DNA of 64,000 bases from Nocardioides sp. NBC_00368 (GCF_036090055.1 NZ_CP107970.1:5663001-5727000); one strand, 5' to 3'; shown: positions 43,609-51,554, counted from the stretch's first letter. Notes: generated by a model not told the origin, from the letters alone. Made by a program: numbers and translations.

Positions 43609-45117
43609 ATGGAGAACGGCAAGCTGACGATCGATCCGGCGTTCACCGTCGCCCCCGTCAACAGGAGGATCTTCGGATCGTTCGTGGAGCACATGGGTCG
43701 ATGTGTCTACGGCGGCATCTTCGAGCCGGGGCACCCGACGGCGGACGACGACGGCCTGCGCGGGGACGTACTGGATCTCGTACGCGAGCTCGGGGTGACC
43801 GCTGTCCGTTACCCCGGGGGCAACTTCGTCTCCGGCTACAAGTGGGAGGACGGAGTGGGCCCGCGCGACCAGCGGCCGACCCGCCTGGACCCCGCGTGGC
43901 GGACCATCGAGACCAACGCGTTCGGCCTCAACGAGTTCATGACCTGGGCGAGGAGGGCCGGCATCGAGCCCATCATGGCGGTGAACCTCGGGACGCGCGG
44001 TCTGGCGGAGGCGCTCGAGCTGCTGGAGTACGCCAACCACCCTGGCGGCACCGAGCTGTCCGACCGGCGTATCTCGGACGGCGCCACGGATGCGCACGAC
44101 ATCCGGATGTGGTGTCTCGGCAATGAGATGGACGGCCCCTGGCAGCTGGGCCACAAGACGGCCGAGGAGTACGGCCGCCTGGCCAAGGAGGTGGCCGGAG
44201 GAATGCGCCAGTACGACGCCGACCTCGAGCTGGTCGCCTGCGGGAGCTCGGGCCGCTCGATGCCGACCTTCGGTGCGTGGGAGGCGACGGTGCTCGAGCA
44301 CAGCTACGACGTCGTCGACTTCGTCTCGGCGCATGCCTACTACGAGCTGGAGGGCGATGACGTCGCAAGCTTCCTCGCCTCGTCGGTCGACATGGACCTC
44401 TTCATCCGGGAGGTCGTCGCGACCGCCGACCACATCGGGGCGAAGCTCTCGTCGCCGAAGCGGATCAACATCTCCTTCGACGAATGGAACGTCTGGTACC
44501 TGAAGAAGTTCCAGGAGGAGGGCGCCCCGAAGGAGTGGACCTTCGCCCCTCGGCTCAGCGAGGACGCCTACACGGCGCTCGACGCCGTCGTCGTCGGCTC
44601 CCTGCTCATCACGCTGCTCAAGCACAGCGACCGGGTGACCGCCGCCTGCCAGGCCCAGCTGGTCAACACCATCGGCTCGATCAGGTGCGAGCCCGGCGGG
44701 CCGGCATGGCGGCAGTCGATCTTCCACCCGTTCGCGCTGACCGCCCGGTTCGCGCAGGGGGAGGTGCTCGAGCCGCGGGTGGTCGCCCCGACGATGGCGA
44801 CCGCCAAGCACGGTGACGTCACCGTCCTCGACGCCGTGGCGACCCACGATCGGGAGAACGGCCGCGTGGCGGTGTTCGTCGTCAACCGGCATCCGTCGGA
44901 GGCCATGGCCTTCTCCACCGACGTGCGCTACTTCGGCGACGTGGAGCTGGTCGAGGCGACGGTGATGGGTGGCGAGGACCTGTTCGCCGTGAACAGCATG
45001 GAGGATCCCGACCGGGTGGTGCCGAAGACGTTCGACTCGGCGAAGGTCGTGGGTAGCGCGCTCGAGGCCGAGCTTCCTCCGGCCTCGTGGAGCATGTTCG
45101 TCCTGCAGACGTCCTGA
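43609..45117 (+). CDS. Alpha-L-arabinofuranosidase, GH51, intracellular
   Basis: A 502-residue retaining glycosidase releasing L-arabinose from imported arabino-oligosaccharides. The catalytic residues are Glu173 (acid/base, CLGNEMDG) and Glu292 (nucleophile, NISFDEWNVWY). There is no signal peptide, so it acts in the cytoplasm after uptake. GAGAGAGGAA precedes the ATG. It is the last gene of the module before sigH. Confidence 0.9.
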   Translation: MENGKLTIDPAFTVAPVNRRIFGSFVEHMGRCVYGGIFEPGHPTADDDGLRGDVLDLVRELGVTAVRYPGGNFVSGYKWEDGVGPRDQRPTRLDPAWRTIETNAFGLNEFMTWARRAGIEPIMAVNLGTRGLAEALELLEYANHPGGTELSDRRISDGATDAHDIRMWCLGNEMDGPWQLGHKTAEEYGRLAKEVAGGMRQYDADLELVACGSSGRSMPTFGAWEATVLEHSYDVVDFVSAHAYYELEGDDVASFLASSVDMDLFIREVVATADHIGAKLSSPKRINISFDEWNVWYLKKFQEEGAPKEWTFAPRLSEDAYTALDAVVVGSLLITLLKHSDRVTAACQAQLVNTIGSIRCEPGGPAWRQSIFHPFALTARFAQGEVLEPRVVAPTMATAKHGDVTVLDAVATHDRENGRVAVFVVNRHPSEAMAFSTDVRYFGDVELVEATVMGGEDLFAVNSMEDPDRVVPKTFDSAKVVGSALEAELPPASWSMFVLQTS

Positions 45118-45148
45118 TACAGCCGTCGCCCGGGGTCCCGGGCAGCAG

Positions 45149-45175
45149 GGAATGTTTCGCGGTCGTCGCGGCGTT
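45149..45175 (+). promoter_or_regulatory. SigR/SigH-type autoregulatory promoter of sigH
   Basis: GGAAT at 45149-45153 and GTT at 45173-45175 are 19 bases apart (GGGAAT...CGTT). The start point should fall at about 45182-45184, at the first ATG. A small hairpin at 45128-45143 just upstream may end the arabinose operon. Confidence 0.7.
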
Positions 45176-45183
45176 CATCCGAC

Positions 45184-45915
45184 ATGACCATCCTCCTCGA
45201 ACGCCCTATGGAGAACGTGTCGCCGATGGGCGCCCCGATGCTCACGCGCGTACCCTGGGACGTGATGAGCGACAACAACGATGAGACGAGCGAGGGAGTA
45301 ACCGCGCGGAGCGCGGAGGTCGACCTGGCCACCGAGACGCCCGAGGAGCGCGCGCTGCGCTTCGAGCGGGACGCGCTGCCCTTCCTCGACCAGCTCTACT
45401 CGGCCGCGATGCGGATGACCCGCAACCCGTCCGACGCTGAGGACCTGGTGCAGGAGACGTTCGCGAAGGCGTACTCCTCCTTCCACCAGTTCAAGCCCGG
45501 CACGAACCTGAAGGCCTGGCTCTACCGCATCCTCACCAACACCTTCATCAACACCTACCGCAAGAAACAGCGGCAGCCGCAGCAGTCGATGTCCGAGGAC
45601 GTCGAGGACTGGCAGCTCGCGCGGGCCGAGTCACACACCTCGACCGGTCTGAAGTCTGCGGAGATGGAGGCCCTCGAGCACCTGCCCGACTCGCAGGTCA
45701 AGGACGCCCTGCAGCGTCTTCCGGAGGAGTTCCGGCTCGCTGTCTACCTCGCCGACGTCGAGGGATTCGCCTACAAGGAGATCGCCGAGATCATGGAAAC
45801 CCCGATCGGCACCGTGATGTCGCGGCTGCACCGCGGCCGGCGCCAGCTGCGCGATCTTCTCTCCGACTACGTACGCACCAACGACCTCACCGGCGCTCGT
45901 GGAGGTGCGTCATGA
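45184..45915 (+). CDS. sigH: Thiol-stress ECF sigma factor SigH/SigR
   Basis: A 243-residue ECF sigma factor (216 from an internal ATG at 45265, the length of M. tuberculosis SigH). Region 2 contains NPSDAEDLVQETFAKAYSSF and KPGTNLKAWLYRILTNTFIN. Region 4 contains LPEEFRLAVYLADVEGFAYKEIAEIM and GTVMSRLHRGRRQLR. It directs transcription of disulfide-stress genes and is held inactive by RshA. The long form may arise from the stress-induced leaderless transcript and the short form from another promoter, as in Streptomyces SigR'. The stop overlaps the rshA start (ATGA). Confidence 0.9.
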   Translation: MTILLERPMENVSPMGAPMLTRVPWDVMSDNNDETSEGVTARSAEVDLATETPEERALRFERDALPFLDQLYSAAMRMTRNPSDAEDLVQETFAKAYSSFHQFKPGTNLKAWLYRILTNTFINTYRKKQRQPQQSMSEDVEDWQLARAESHTSTGLKSAEMEALEHLPDSQVKDALQRLPEEFRLAVYLADVEGFAYKEIAEIMETPIGTVMSRLHRGRRQLRDLLSDYVRTNDLTGARGGAS

Positions 45916-46175
45916 GTGCCCACAAACACGACGCATCTCCCAGCGACTGCGCGGACTTCCTCGAGCAGATCGTCTTCCTGATCGACAACGAGCTCGCCGA
46001 GGCCGACGCCGACCAGGTCAAGCTCCACCTGCAGAGCTGCAACCCGTGCCTGGAGACCTACGACCAGCAGCGCATCGTCAAGGCGGTCGTCGCGCGCTCG
46101 TGCACCGAGGTCGCTCCGGGTGATCTGCGCGCCAAGATCATGGTCCAGATCCAGGAGCTCCGTACGAGGTCGTGA
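45912..46175 (+). CDS. rshA: Redox-sensing zinc anti-sigma factor RshA/RsrA
   Basis: An 87-residue anti-sigma factor. Zinc ligands Cys13, His39, Cys43 and Cys46 (KLHLQSCNPC) form the ZAS motif. Oxidation releases zinc and SigH. An extra Cys64 follows. Translationally coupled to sigH. Confidence 0.92.
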   Translation: MSAHKHDASPSDCADFLEQIVFLIDNELAEADADQVKLHLQSCNPCLETYDQQRIVKAVVARSCTEVAPGDLRAKIMVQIQELRTRS

Positions 46176-46194
46176 AACGGCCACAGACGCGACG

Positions 46195-46223
46195 AGAGCC
46201 CCAGCCGAATCGGCTGGGGCTCT
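46195..46223 (+). terminator. Terminator of the sigH-rshA operon
   Basis: Arms 46195-46208 and 46210-46223 form a perfect 14-bp GC-rich stem with a 1-base centre, 20 bases after the rshA stop. It also precedes the end of the convergent bL37 gene. Confidence 0.75.
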
Positions 46224-46262
46224 TGCGCGTCTTGACAGTTCTGACCCGTGAGGGGTCAGCGG

Positions 46263-46337
46263 TCAGGCGTTGGGGCGCTTGCCGTGGTTCGCGCCCTTCT
46301 TGCGGCGCGCGCGGCGCTTGCGACCGGTCTTGCCCAT
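46263..46337 (-). CDS. Ribosomal protein bL37, 24 residues
   Basis: A tiny, very basic protein beginning MGKTGRKRRARRKKGA and ending NHGKRPNA. The ANHGKRPNA tail is that of the actinobacterial large-subunit protein bL37. A strong ribosome-binding site (GGAGGAG) lies 7 bases before the ATG. In mycobacteria bL37 also lies beside sigH/rshA. The gene is too short for most gene finders. Confidence 0.85.
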   Translation of the reverse strand: MGKTGRKRRARRKKGANHGKRPNA

Positions 46338-46416
46338 GATGATCTCCTCCATTGGGGTACGTGGACCCCGAGGGGCCTCGAGACAGTCTCTCAAAGCCAG
46401 GTGCGTGAGAGCCAAT

Positions 46417-47256
46417 TCAGGTCAGGTAGGCGCGGTTGGAGATCTTCAGCGCCGCGACCACGACCAGCAGCAGGTCGCCGCGGATCTGTGGGGTGTCGTT
46501 GCTGAGCGCGAGCTGGATGTAGAGGGCCCGCAGGAACGCCTCGGCGTTGCCGGTGAGCAGGAACGGGTCGCGGTCGGGTGTCTCCGGGGTGGCGGTCGCG
46601 ACGGTGACGATCCGGTTGATCCACGGCTCCATGATGTTGAGCGGGACCAGGTTGCGGCGCAGCACGGACATCGTGGCCGCAGCCAGCCGGTCGGGTTCGC
46701 CGTGGGCGTAGATGGTGTCCCCGCGGGCCAGCACCCGGTCGGCGACGACGTCGAGGATCACCGTCAGCTCTGGCTTGCCGAGATGCTCGGAGGCGGCCAG
46801 GGTGCCCAGCGCGTCGGCCCCGCGAGCGACCGCGTGCGCCCAGCCGCGCTCGGGGACGAAGGCGCGCAGATCACGCTCGCGCAGCAGCCAGGTGGCGATC
46901 CGGTCGCCCCACTCCAGCACCTTCTCCGCAGGCACCAGCGAGCGGGCGTTGTCGCGGGCGATGCACTCGGCCAGAGCCTCGACCGAGGAGGCCCGGCGGA
47001 AGACGCCGTTGTTGCCGGAGTCACCGAGCCCGACCACGAGGCCGGCGGCCATCCCGTCGCCCAGGCCCGCGAGCAGGTCGTCGTAGACACCGCGCTGGAT
47101 CCACGTCGACAGGGCCGGCACGGCCAGCCCGCTGCGTACGTCCGGGTCGGGGTCGCCGAGCATCCGGGTGAGCTCGATGGTGAGATCGCCCAGGGGCCGG
47201 TCCGTGGGTACGGCGAGACCGGTCGAGTGAACCTCCCGCCAGTACGCCTCCGACAT
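46417..47256 (-). CDS. DUF2785-like protein
   Basis: A 279-residue soluble helical protein. RMLGDPDPDVRSGLAVPALSTWI, the later ERGWAHAVARGADALGTLA and the C-terminal LRALYIQLALSN fit DUF2785, a family of unknown function with HEAT-like helices. The ATG at 47256 is chosen because CAGGAT lies 7 bases before it; another ATG 3 codons upstream overlaps that hexamer. Confidence 0.7.
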   Translation of the reverse strand: MSEAYWREVHSTGLAVPTDRPLGDLTIELTRMLGDPDPDVRSGLAVPALSTWIQRGVYDDLLAGLGDGMAAGLVVGLGDSGNNGVFRRASSVEALAECIARDNARSLVPAEKVLEWGDRIATWLLRERDLRAFVPERGWAHAVARGADALGTLAASEHLGKPELTVILDVVADRVLARGDTIYAHGEPDRLAAATMSVLRRNLVPLNIMEPWINRIVTVATATPETPDRDPFLLTGNAEAFLRALYIQLALSNDTPQIRGDLLLVVVAALKISNRAYLT

Positions 47257-47263
47257 GGGGAAC

Positions 47264-47269
47264 ATCCTG
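47264..47269 (-). promoter_or_regulatory. -10-like CAGGAT before DUF2785 gene
   Basis: On the minus strand CAGGAT ends 7 bases before the ATG at 47256. Confidence 0.35.
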
Positions 47270-47327
47270 CCAAACCCCGCCGCGCGTGGACATCCGACCC
47301 GCGCAATGCCCTACCAAGGTCTACATC

Positions 47328-47333
47328 TACGCT
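47328..47333 (+). promoter_or_regulatory. -10 hexamer TACGCT, leaderless pdtaS
   Basis: TACGCT ends 6 bases before the GTG at 47340. Confidence 0.45.
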
Positions 47334-47339
47334 GTGCCC

Positions 47340-48830
47340 GTGCCCACCCTGAGTGAGCTTGCCCAGAACCACACCGACCTCGACAGCGAGGATGTCGGGT
47401 GGCTTCAGCTGCTCATGGCCGACTGGCAGATCCTGGCCGACCTGTCCTTCGCCGACCTGGTCCTGTGGCTGCCGGACAAGTCGGGCAACGGCTTTTGGGC
47501 GGCCGGTCAGATGCGCCCCACGACGGGCCCGACGGCCTACGTCGACGACATCGTCGGCATGTTCGTGCCGAAGGGCCGCCACGCCACCCTCGACAACGCC
47601 GTCGACGCCGGCCGACTCGTGCGCGAGGGCGACCCGGAGTGGCGTGACGACCTCCCGGTGCGGGTCGAGACCATCCCCGTACGCCGGGCCGGCCGCATCA
47701 TCGCGGTGCTGAGCCGCAACACCAACCTGCTGGGCGTACGTACGCCGTCCAAGCTCGAGCTGACCTACCTGCAGACCGCGGCCGACCTGACCCAGATGAT
47801 CGCCAACGGCTACTTCCCGGCGGTCGGCCAGCGCAGCGACCACACCGACACCCCGCGGGTGGGCGACGGGTTCGTGCGGGTGGACGCCGACGGGGTCGTC
47901 GACTACGCCAGCCCCAACGCCCTCTCGGTCTTCCGCCGACTGGGCCTCTCCGGCGACCTGGCGGGCCAGTCGCTGGCCGGGATGACCCGTGCGCTGGTGC
48001 CGCCGCGCAAGCGCCCCGACGAGGAGACGCTGAGCGCGGTGCTCGGCGGGCGGGCCCACCGTGACACCGAGATCGACACCGGGGTGATGGCGATCATCAT
48101 GCGCTCGATCCCGCTGCGGCCGCGCGGCGAGGCGATCGGTGCGCTGGTGCTGCTGCGCGACGTCACCGACCTGCGTCGACGTGACCGCGAGCTCGTCACC
48201 AAGGACGCGACCATCCGCGAGATCCACCATCGGGTGAAGAACAATCTACAAACCGTGGCCGCGCTGCTGCGGATGCAGTCGCGCCGGGTCGACTCCGGGG
48301 TGGCTCAGGACGCACTGAACGAGGCTGTACGGCGTGTCGGATCGATCGCGCTGGTCCACGAGATCCTCTCGCAGCAGGCGGTCGAGGAGACCGTCGAGTT
48401 CGACGAGATCGCCGACCGGCTCGCCTCCATGGTCGGAGAGGTCACCTCGGTCGGCGTCGCGGTGCGGGTGCGCCGTGAGGGCTCGTTCGGGTCGCTGCCC
48501 TCGGAGGTGGCCACGCCGATGGCGATGGTCGTCACCGAGCTGCTGCAGAACGCAGTCGAGCACGGCTACCGCGGCAGCGGTCCCGGTGATCCCGAGACGG
48601 GCACGATCGTGATGTCCGTACGACAACAACCCGCCGGGCATCTCCAGGTGACCATCGAGGACGACGGTCATGGACTACCCGACGGGTTCAGTCTCGAGAC
48701 CTCGACCAACCTGGGGCTGTCGATCGTCAAGACTCTCGTCGAAGGTGAGCTCGGTGGCCGGCTCTCGTTGGGGCCCCGGCCTGACGGCCATGGGGCGAGA
48801 GCTTCGGTAGAGCTGCCGTTGGAACTTTAG
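47340..48830 (+). CDS. pdtaS: PdtaS-like cytosolic sensor histidine kinase
   Basis: A 496-residue soluble kinase. The N-terminal GAF-like domain starts at about residue 1 and a PAS-like domain at about 180. The HisKA_2 dimer helix carries the phospho-His in REIHHRVKNNLQTVAALLRM. The ATPase domain has ELLQNAVEHGY and DDGHGLPDG. The length and domain order match M. tuberculosis PdtaS (Rv3220c), which phosphorylates the RNA-binding antiterminator PdtaR. No PdtaR gene is in the window. The second GTG (47340) aligns with the PdtaS start. Confidence 0.85.
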   Translation: MPTLSELAQNHTDLDSEDVGWLQLLMADWQILADLSFADLVLWLPDKSGNGFWAAGQMRPTTGPTAYVDDIVGMFVPKGRHATLDNAVDAGRLVREGDPEWRDDLPVRVETIPVRRAGRIIAVLSRNTNLLGVRTPSKLELTYLQTAADLTQMIANGYFPAVGQRSDHTDTPRVGDGFVRVDADGVVDYASPNALSVFRRLGLSGDLAGQSLAGMTRALVPPRKRPDEETLSAVLGGRAHRDTEIDTGVMAIIMRSIPLRPRGEAIGALVLLRDVTDLRRRDRELVTKDATIREIHHRVKNNLQTVAALLRMQSRRVDSGVAQDALNEAVRRVGSIALVHEILSQQAVEETVEFDEIADRLASMVGEVTSVGVAVRVRREGSFGSLPSEVATPMAMVVTELLQNAVEHGYRGSGPGDPETGTIVMSVRQQPAGHLQVTIEDDGHGLPDGFSLETSTNLGLSIVKTLVEGELGGRLSLGPRPDGHGARASVELPLEL

Positions 48831-48866
48831 GTGGATCTCTAGGGGTGTGTGGCCTCTAGGGGTTGG

Positions 48867-49121
48867 TCAGACGGCGGTGCGGACACGGGAGCGGGCGTTG
48901 CGGCGCTTCAGCGCACGACGCTCGTCCTCGCTCAGTCCACCCCACACGCCGTGGTCCTGACCGGCCTCAAGAGCCCACTGAAGACACTGCTCCCGGACGT
49001 CGCAACGCCGGCAGACCTGCTTGGCTTCCTCGATCTGGAGGATGGCCGGACCGGTGTTTCCGATGGGGAAGAACAGTTCCGGGTCTTCATCGAGACAAGC
49101 CGAACGGTGGCGCCAATCCAT
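48867..49121 (-). CDS. whiB1: WhiB1-like iron-sulfur transcription factor
   Basis: An 84-residue Wbl protein. Cys9, Cys37, Cys40 and Cys46 bind a [4Fe-4S] cluster. GVWGG with following basic residues is the Wbl signature. The length and position beside pdtaS match essential, NO-sensitive WhiB1, which binds SigA. A CRP-like site lies upstream. Confidence 0.9.
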   Translation of the reverse strand: MDWRHRSACLDEDPELFFPIGNTGPAILQIEEAKQVCRRCDVREQCLQWALEAGQDHGVWGGLSEDERRALKRRNARSRVRTAV

Positions 49122-49204
49122 GGCTGGGTAGACCCTCTTTCTGACGTAGGATGGGCAAGGCCCTGGTGCTGCGAGACCCTGCGAGTGGGCACGTGGCGGG
49201 GATG

Positions 49205-49220
49205 TGTGAATGTCTTCACG
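49205..49220. promoter_or_regulatory. CRP-like site upstream of whiB1
   Basis: TGTGA-N6-TCACG lies 84 bases before the whiB1 start. The M. tuberculosis whiB1 promoter is known to bind the CRP homologue Rv3676, so conservation is plausible. Confidence 0.6.
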
Positions 49221-49401
49221 TGCGTGCTGTCTCTAGAGTTCCAAGAAATGGACGCCGAAACAACCCCTAACCAGTGTCTGGTTCGTCACCGGACCGTAAC
49301 ACTCAGTCTTCCTGTGGCTAGACATTTCGGTAACGCGGTGAGTTACCCGCAAATCGGGTGGTGTATGCTCTCGCCGATTTTCTGAGCCTTGGCCCGGGAT
49401 C

Positions 49402-49407
49402 TAGGCT
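49402..49407 (+). promoter_or_regulatory. -10 hexamer TAGGCT, leaderless membrane-protein gene
   Basis: TAGGCT ends 6 bases before the GTG at 49414. Confidence 0.45.
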
Positions 49408-49413
49408 GCTGAG

Positions 49414-49785
49414 GTGACCGCGCCGCATCGCCCCTGGACTCTTCTGCTGACCGTGGTCGCTGCGGGCGTGGAGGCCGCGGCGATGCTGTTGTGGGGCGCG
49501 ATGGAGTTCGTACGCATCCCCGACGCCGCCTCGCTCACCACCGCGATCGCGGGTGGGCTGTTCTTCCTCCTCTGTGCCGCCGGGATCGGCTGGTGCGCCG
49601 CCATGTTCTGGCGCCTGGAGTCCTGGTCGCGTGCGCCGCTCGTGCTCGTCCAGCTGATCGTGCTCGGCCTGGCGTGGAACCTGCGTGAGGACCTCGCCGT
49701 CGCGGGCGGGCTCGCGCTGCTCGCGGTCGTCGCCCTCGTCGGCGTCTTCGCGCCGCCGAGCATCGCCGCGCTCGAGGAGCGCTAG
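49414..49785 (+). CDS. Four-helix integral membrane protein, unknown
   Basis: A 123-residue protein with four predicted helices (LLLTVVAAGVEAAAMLLWG; AIAGGLFFLLCAAGIGWCAA; LVLVQLIVLGLAW; ALLAVVALVGVFA) and little else. No family was recognised. It ends 3 bases from the convergent SigF-like gene. Confidence 0.6.
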   Translation: MTAPHRPWTLLLTVVAAGVEAAAMLLWGAMEFVRIPDAASLTTAIAGGLFFLLCAAGIGWCAAMFWRLESWSRAPLVLVQLIVLGLAWNLREDLAVAGGLALLAVVALVGVFAPPSIAALEER

Positions 49786-49788
49786 GGC

Positions 49789-50586
49789 CTAGTCCTCCTC
49801 CAGCGCCTTGCGGAGCTGCTTGAGCGAGCGGTTGAGCAGCCGGGAGACCTGCATCTGCGAGACGCCCAGCTCGCCGGCGATCTCGGTCTGGGTCTTGTTG
49901 CGGAAGAACTTCAGCATCAGCACCTGCTTCTCGTGCGCGGAGAGGCTGTCGAGCACCGGCTTGATCGACTCCCGCACCTCGACGTCGTCGAGGCGCAGGT
50001 CGTGGGCGGTCAGAGAATCGAGCATCGGCGCGGTCTCGTCGCTCTCGGAGTCGAGCGACAGCGCTGCGTACGCGTTGCTGGACTCCAGTCCCTCGACGAC
50101 GGTCTCCAGGCTGACGCCGAGGCGGGTGGCGAGGTCGCGGGCCGTGGGGGAGCGGCCGAGCTCCTGGGAGAGCTCGGCAGTCGCGTCGCGCAGGTTCTGC
50201 TGCAGGTCGCGCAGGCGGCGGGGGACGCTGACGGCCCACCGGCTGTCGCGGAAGTAGCGCTTGATCTCGCCGAGGATCGTCGGCACGGCGTAGGTCGAGA
50301 ACTCCACGTCGCGGGCGAGGTCGTAGCGGTCCACGGCGTTGAGGAGGCCGACCACGCCGACCTGGACGAGGTCCTCGTGCGGCTCACCGCGACCGTAGAA
50401 CTGAGAGGCGCAGTACTCCACCAGCGCCATGTTGAGGTGAACCAGCTCCTCGCGCGCCGCGGTGCGCTCGGCGTCGCTCAGGTCGGTGCCGGCGAGCGTC
50501 GTGAAGAGCTCGCGGGAGCGTGCGCGAGCGTCCTCGACCTCGCTCGTGCTCCTGGACCTCGACGACCGAATCGTCTCCTGCGCCAT
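49789..50586 (-). CDS. SigF/SigB-family alternative sigma factor
   Basis: A 265-residue group 3 sigma factor with regions 2, 3 and 4. Region 2 has HEDLVQVGVVGLLNAVDRYD and FSTYAVPTILGEIKRYFRDS. Region 3 has LGRSPTARDLATRLGV. Region 4 has LSAHEKQVLMLKFFRNKTQTEIAGELGVS. It is coupled to an anti-sigma gene just upstream, whose stop is 1 base from the ATG at 50586. A general-stress or development role is probable. Confidence 0.85.
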   Translation of the reverse strand: MAQETIRSSRSRSTSEVEDARARSRELFTTLAGTDLSDAERTAAREELVHLNMALVEYCASQFYGRGEPHEDLVQVGVVGLLNAVDRYDLARDVEFSTYAVPTILGEIKRYFRDSRWAVSVPRRLRDLQQNLRDATAELSQELGRSPTARDLATRLGVSLETVVEGLESSNAYAALSLDSESDETAPMLDSLTAHDLRLDDVEVRESIKPVLDSLSAHEKQVLMLKFFRNKTQTEIAGELGVSQMQVSRLLNRSLKQLRKALEED

Positions 50587-50587
50587 G

Positions 50588-50968
50588 TCAGCGCGCGGCT
50601 CCAAGCGGGGTCGCTCCCGCGACCAGCGAAATCCTGAGCTGGTCGCCGTCGGGGGTGGCGGTGACCTCCCGGGCCAGCGTGGTGAGCACCTGCCAGGCGA
50701 AGCTCTCCTCGTCGATCTCGGCCTCGGCCTCGCAGGTCGTGGTCACGGTGACCCCGATCGTGTCCTCGCCGAGATCGAAGACGACGTCCAGGTGGGCGTC
50801 ATCCGCGGCGCACTCCAGACAGATCGCGGCTGCCTCGCTGATCGCCATCCGCAGGTCCTCGATGTCCTCCAGGGTGAAGTCGAGGCGCGCGGCGAGCGCG
50901 GCGGTGGTCGTACGCAGCACGGAGACGTAGGCACCTTCTGCGGGAAGGCGCAGCTCGACCTGGGGCAT
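50588..50968 (-). CDS. RsbW/UsfX-like anti-sigma factor
   Basis: A 126-residue GHKL-fold protein, the probable inhibitor of the adjoining SigF-like factor. The helix DIEDLRMAISEAAAICLECA stands where the ATP-binding N-box would be, but the usual Asn is missing. The C-terminal GDQLRISLVAG strand fits the family. M. tuberculosis UsfX is similarly degenerate. It may bind sigma without strong kinase activity. Confidence 0.8.
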   Translation of the reverse strand: MPQVELRLPAEGAYVSVLRTTTAALAARLDFTLEDIEDLRMAISEAAAICLECAADDAHLDVVFDLGEDTIGVTVTTTCEAEAEIDEESFAWQVLTTLAREVTATPDGDQLRISLVAGATPLGAAR

Positions 50969-51042
50969 CTGGGTTGTCAGTCCTTCGTGTTGGCTTGCGC
51001 CTGATTATGCAACGAGATCTGGTGCGTCGTGCCGGAAACGCA

Positions 51043-51074
51043 CCGCAGCCGCTCCGGGAACGGAGCGGCTGCGG
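51043..51074 (-). terminator. Terminator of sodN
   Basis: Arms 51043-51055 and 51062-51074 (13 bp, perfect) with a 6-base loop, 25 bases after the sodN stop. Confidence 0.7.
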
Positions 51075-51098
51075 CGTACGGCTGATTCTCGAGGAGGC

Positions 51099-51500
51099 TC
51101 AGGCCTTCTTGGTCGCCCAGAAGATCTCGGCGATCTCGTCGATCTTGGCGAGGAGCTTGTCGGCGGTCTCCAGGTCGAGGGTGCCCTTGGTGCCGGCGGC
51201 GCCGGCGAGCTTGGTGGCCTCGTTGACGAGGGTGTGGAGCTGGGGGTAGGCCTCGAAGTGCGGGGGCTTGAAGTAGTCGGTCCACAGCACCCACAGGTGC
51301 TCCTTGACCAGGTTGGAGCGCTGTTCCTTGATGATGATGGCGCGGGTGCGGAAGTCGGGGTCGTCGCTGTCCAGGGCCTTGGCGATGACCGCCTTGACGG
51401 ACTCGGCCTCGATGCGGGCCTGGGCGGGGTCGTAGACGCCGCAGGGCAGGTCGCAGTGGGCCGAGACCTCGATGGTGGGAGCGAAAAGTCGCGCGAACAT
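51099..51500 (-). CDS. sodN: Nickel superoxide dismutase
   Basis: A 133-residue precursor of Ni-SOD, which converts superoxide to O2 and H2O2. A 14-residue propeptide (MFARLFAPTIEVSA) is removed to expose His15. The nickel hook is HCDLPCGVY, with Cys16 and Cys20 as thiolate ligands. The four-helix body follows. The maturation protease gene is divergent, 54 bases away. Confidence 0.95.
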   Translation of the reverse strand: MFARLFAPTIEVSAHCDLPCGVYDPAQARIEAESVKAVIAKALDSDDPDFRTRAIIIKEQRSNLVKEHLWVLWTDYFKPPHFEAYPQLHTLVNEATKLAGAAGTKGTLDLETADKLLAKIDEIAEIFWATKKA

Positions 51501-51541
51501 GCGGGTCCTCTCAAAGAGTGTTCATGTGTCCTACGGATTGC

Positions 51542-51547
51542 GACACT
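51542..51547 (+). promoter_or_regulatory. -10-like GACACT before sodX
   Basis: GACACT ends 7 bases before the sodX ATG at 51555. Confidence 0.35.
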
Positions 51548-51554
51548 ACTCCGC

